Part shown: piece by piece, positions 62,152-64,000 of the stretch
How the letters are laid out: the number at the start of each line of letters is the position of its first letter
Position numbering within the stretch: the first letter of the stretch is position 1
NCBI RefSeq assembly: GCF_900110915.1
Contig: NZ_FOFG01000004.1
Coordinates: 124,001 to 188,000 of the forward strand
Source: Faunimonas pinastri
GTDB taxonomy: Bacteria > Pseudomonadota > Alphaproteobacteria > Rhizobiales > Afifellaceae
Reading direction: 5' to 3'
DNA length: 64,000 nucleotides
Position numbers and translations under genes: made by a program
The notes under the pieces: model-generated
The model's database searches: none
Told to the model about the DNA's origin: nothing
Seen by the model: only the letters and a program-made list of their open reading frames with translations

Positions 62152-62889
62152 TCACGCCCCGTAGCGTTCGGTTCGGATAACCTGCGGCGGCACGCCTTCG
62201 TCCACGAGGCCGGATGCGACGTTTTCCACGAAGGGATTGGAGCCGCAGACATAGACGAGTGACGGCGGGACCCCCCACTTTCCCAGCACTTCCGCGAGCA
62301 TCGTCCGGTCGATGCGCCGGCCGTAGTCGCCTTCCCGTTCCGGCGTCTCGCGCGTGGTCACGGCCACGAAGCCAAAGGCGGGCAGCCGCGCCTGGAGGTC
62401 CAGCAGCTCGTCGCGAAAGACCAGATCCTCCGAGCGGCGCGCCGAGTGGATCAGCAACGCCGGCGTGTCCGGCGCGGCAACTGCCAGATCGCGGACGATC
62501 GCCATTAGCGGCGCGATGCCCGAGCCGCCGGCCACCAGCAGCAGCGGCCCCCCATCGTCCTTCCTCCAGACGAAATAACCCCCGATCGGCCCGCGCACCT
62601 CGATGACGTCGTCGGCCTGCGCGATCTCGTGAAAGAAGGGCGAGACCTCACCGCCTTCCAGCCGCTCGATGATGAGTTCGGTGCTGGCGGAGCCCGGCGC
62701 GGAGGAGATCGAATAGCTCCGCTGCGCCTGATAGCCGTCCGGCGCCGTCAGCCGGACATCCACATGCTGCCCGGCGACGGATCGCGGCAGGTCAGCGCGG
62801 AGCAAGACGCTGACGATATCCGGCGTGCGCGGCACGATCCGCTCGATCGACGCCTCGCGCCAGCGCAGCCGCTCGGACACCTCGCTCAC
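62152..62889 (-). CDS. Ferredoxin reductase-type FAD/NAD(P) oxidoreductase
   Basis: 245 residues from a GTG start 6 bases past the upstream stop. RSYSISSAPGSASTELIIER is the FAD-binding loop, LLLVAGGSGIAPLMAIVRDL the NAD(P) site and SLVYVCGSNPFVENVASGLV the C-terminal motif. There is no ferredoxin domain, so it needs a partner. Its position directly after a molybdopterin oxidoreductase gene suggests it exchanges electrons with it. Confidence 0.92.
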   Translation of the reverse strand: MSEVSERLRWREASIERIVPRTPDIVSVLLRADLPRSVAGQHVDVRLTAPDGYQAQRSYSISSAPGSASTELIIERLEGGEVSPFFHEIAQADDVIEVRGPIGGYFVWRKDDGGPLLLVAGGSGIAPLMAIVRDLAVAAPDTPALLIHSARRSEDLVFRDELLDLQARLPAFGFVAVTTRETPEREGDYGRRIDRTMLAEVLGKWGVPPSLVYVCGSNPFVENVASGLVDEGVPPQVIRTERYGA

Positions 62890-62895
62890 GATCCG

Positions 62896-63504
62896 TCAGA
62901 GATCGTCGCGGAAGCGCTGCTCCGCCCAGGGATCGCCGCGCATATGGTAGCCCCGCAATTCCCAGAAGCCGGCTTCGTCCCTCTCGGTGAATTGCAGGCC
63001 ATTCAGCCATTTCGCCGATTTCCAGAGATAGAGATGCGGCACCAGAAGCCGGGCGGGCCCGCCATGGTCCGGCGTGATCGGCTCCCCGGCATAAAGCAGC
63101 GCGATCATCGCCTTGCCCCCGACGAGATCGTCGGTCGGCACGTTGGTGGAATAGCCGTCATAGGAATGGGCGAGCGTGAAGCCGGTCGGCGCGGAGATGT
63201 TGGCGGCGGCGACGATGTCGTCCACCAGCACGCCCTGCCACGCCGTGTCGAGCTTGGACCATCTGGTGACGCAATGGATGTCGCGCGTCATCCTGCTCTG
63301 CGGCAGGTCGTTCATCTCCTCCCAGCTGAAGGTCGCGACCTTGCGCGGGCCGACCTTCAGCGTGAAGGACCAGTCATCCAGCCGCACGCGCGGCGTCGGC
63401 CCGGCTGAGAGGACCGGAAAATCCTCCGTCAGGTATTGCCCAGGCGGAATGCGGTCCGCGACTTCGGAAGGCTGTCGCCGCCCGGTGAACCCACGGGTGA
63501 TCAT
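62896..63504 (-). CDS. Sulfite oxidase-like molybdopterin oxidoreductase
   Basis: 202 residues from the ATG with GGAGGAAAGC upstream. The Moco domain of the sulfite-oxidase/YedY family is recognised by RMTRDIHCVTRWSKLDTAWQ, with the molybdenum-ligand Cys, and HSYDGYSTNVPTDDLVGGKA, GEPITPDHGGPARLLVPHLY and LYLWKSAKWLNGLQF. There is no signal peptide, unlike MsrP. The substrate is unknown. Its downstream neighbour (6-base gap) encodes a flavin reductase, likely its redox partner. Confidence 0.92.
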   Translation of the reverse strand: MITRGFTGRRQPSEVADRIPPGQYLTEDFPVLSAGPTPRVRLDDWSFTLKVGPRKVATFSWEEMNDLPQSRMTRDIHCVTRWSKLDTAWQGVLVDDIVAAANISAPTGFTLAHSYDGYSTNVPTDDLVGGKAMIALLYAGEPITPDHGGPARLLVPHLYLWKSAKWLNGLQFTERDEAGFWELRGYHMRGDPWAEQRFRDDL

Positions 63505-63671
63505 GCTTTCCTCCTGACGGCCCATGCAGGGCGCCGCTGCGTCAACACCAGAGGTCGGCAACAGTGCCGCTTTCGTCAATCCCGCGACCGTGCGGCCGAT
63601 TGGATTTCCTTGCGCATTCCGGTAGTTCATCGATCATGTCGGACACGCCCCCAGCCGACAGGAGACCCTCG

Positions 63672-64000
63672 ATGAACCTCAAGATCGCTGCCGCCGCCCT
63701 GCTGATCGCCTGCTCCGGCCTTCCCGCCGCGGCGCTGGCCCAGAGCCAGCCTTCGGCGCCCAACTACACGCACGATCCGCGCGAGGTGAAGGCGGGCGAG
63801 TACGTGCTGGATTCCGCACACGGCAAGATCACCTGGGTCATCAACCATCAGGGCTATTCCAGCTTCGTCGGGCACTTCACCGGCGTGAAGGCGAACCTGA
63901 CCTACGATGCCTCCAACGTCTCCAAAATGGCGCTTTCCGTCACCGTGGACATCAACAATGTCGCGACGCTGGTGCCGGAACTCGACGAGCACCTGAAGAC
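63672..64000 (+). CDS. YceI-family periplasmic protein, cut by the window end
   Basis: 109 residues visible, continuing past the window. AGGAG lies before the ATG. Signal peptide NLKIAAAALLIACSGLPAAA with AQS cleavage region. The mature part has GEYVLDSAHGKITWVINHQG, FVGHFTGVKANLTYDASNVS and LSVTVDINNVATLVPELDEH, the YceI lipocalin-like fold that binds polyisoprenoids in relatives. It is divergent from the molybdopterin oxidoreductase gene. Confidence 0.93.
   Translation, partial: MNLKIAAAALLIACSGLPAAALAQSQPSAPNYTHDPREVKAGEYVLDSAHGKITWVINHQGYSSFVGHFTGVKANLTYDASNVSKMALSVTVDINNVATLVPELDEHLK

Noticed and set aside
59549-62278. A 909-codon open frame on the minus strand
   Set aside because: It lies opposite the UvrD/PcrA helicase gene, whose motifs are all intact on the plus strand. 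The minus frame is His/Arg/Gly-rich without domains and is open only because of the high-GC codon pattern.

Overview
The window (high GC, dense, many ATGA/GTGA overlaps between genes) reads as chromosome of an alphaproteobacterium, most likely order Hyphomicrobiales (Rhizobiales). The clues are the gene order miaA / serB / degP / DUF2065 / hflC / hflK / folA / thyA, the circularly permuted two-piece tmRNA next to sspB, the fumC-DUF4169-ribbon-helix-helix set, and ilvI-ilvH attenuation by a leader peptide that seems to start at the transcript's first base. A closer placement cannot be made from sequence reading alone.

Layout. (1) 1-8.3 kb is an accessory surface-polysaccharide region: an SGNH-like protein cut by the window edge, a methyltransferase, a MaoC-SDR fusion, an acyl carrier protein, an FkbH-like HAD protein and a secreted protein with an apparent frameshift, facing a KpsM/KpsT-type ABC exporter whose ATPase has degenerate catalytic motifs. 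(2) 8.6-14.3 kb holds two paralogous RTX-type beta-roll proteins that share a 5' leader element, with an XRE regulator between them. (3) 14.3-15.7 kb is gene-poor and contains a multiply frameshifted hexapeptide acetyltransferase relic; tRNA-Lys(CTT) follows. (4) 16-24 kb: a DUF892 ferritin-like protein, a proline-rich secreted protein, a membrane acyltransferase-like protein, leuA with a leucine-rich leader peptide, a PhzF isomerase, a Na+/H+ antiporter and ilvC.

(5) 24.0-33.2 kb is the most interesting block. It is one tightly packed ten-gene leftward operon: inositol-3-phosphate synthase, histidine phosphatase, CgeB-like glycosyltransferase, nucleotidyltransferase, CmoB-like methyltransferase, a circularly permuted-looking glycosidase, PIG-L deacetylase, GT4 glycosyltransferase, CelD-type GNAT and a second methyltransferase. 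The set of reaction types (inositol phosphate synthase, phosphatase, GT4, PIG-L deacetylase, acyltransferase) parallels mycothiol assembly without a visible MshC, so it may make an unrecognised inositol-containing glycoconjugate.

(6) 33.5-64 kb is mostly housekeeping: PAP2 phosphatase, a 25-residue membrane peptide, a RecD-like helicase, ilvI / yqhA-like / ilvH under a classic attenuator, DUF1003, GNAT, miaA and serB (divergent, with overlapping start codons), degP-like protease, hflK/hflC, folA/thyA, ssrA, sspB, fumC, a decayed IS5-family transposase, an AsmA-like giant with an apparent CTG start, a D-lactate-dehydrogenase-like flavoprotein, a cupin, a Tat-exported dienelactone hydrolase, a UvrD/PcrA helicase, a ferredoxin reductase plus molybdopterin oxidoreductase pair, and the start of a YceI protein.

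In function, leuA, ilvC and ilvI/ilvH supply branched-chain amino acids under translation-coupled attenuation. ssrA and sspB form a tagging and ClpXP delivery pair. HflK/HflC and the DegP-like protease are envelope quality control. All assignments come from reading motifs and context; no database search was run.
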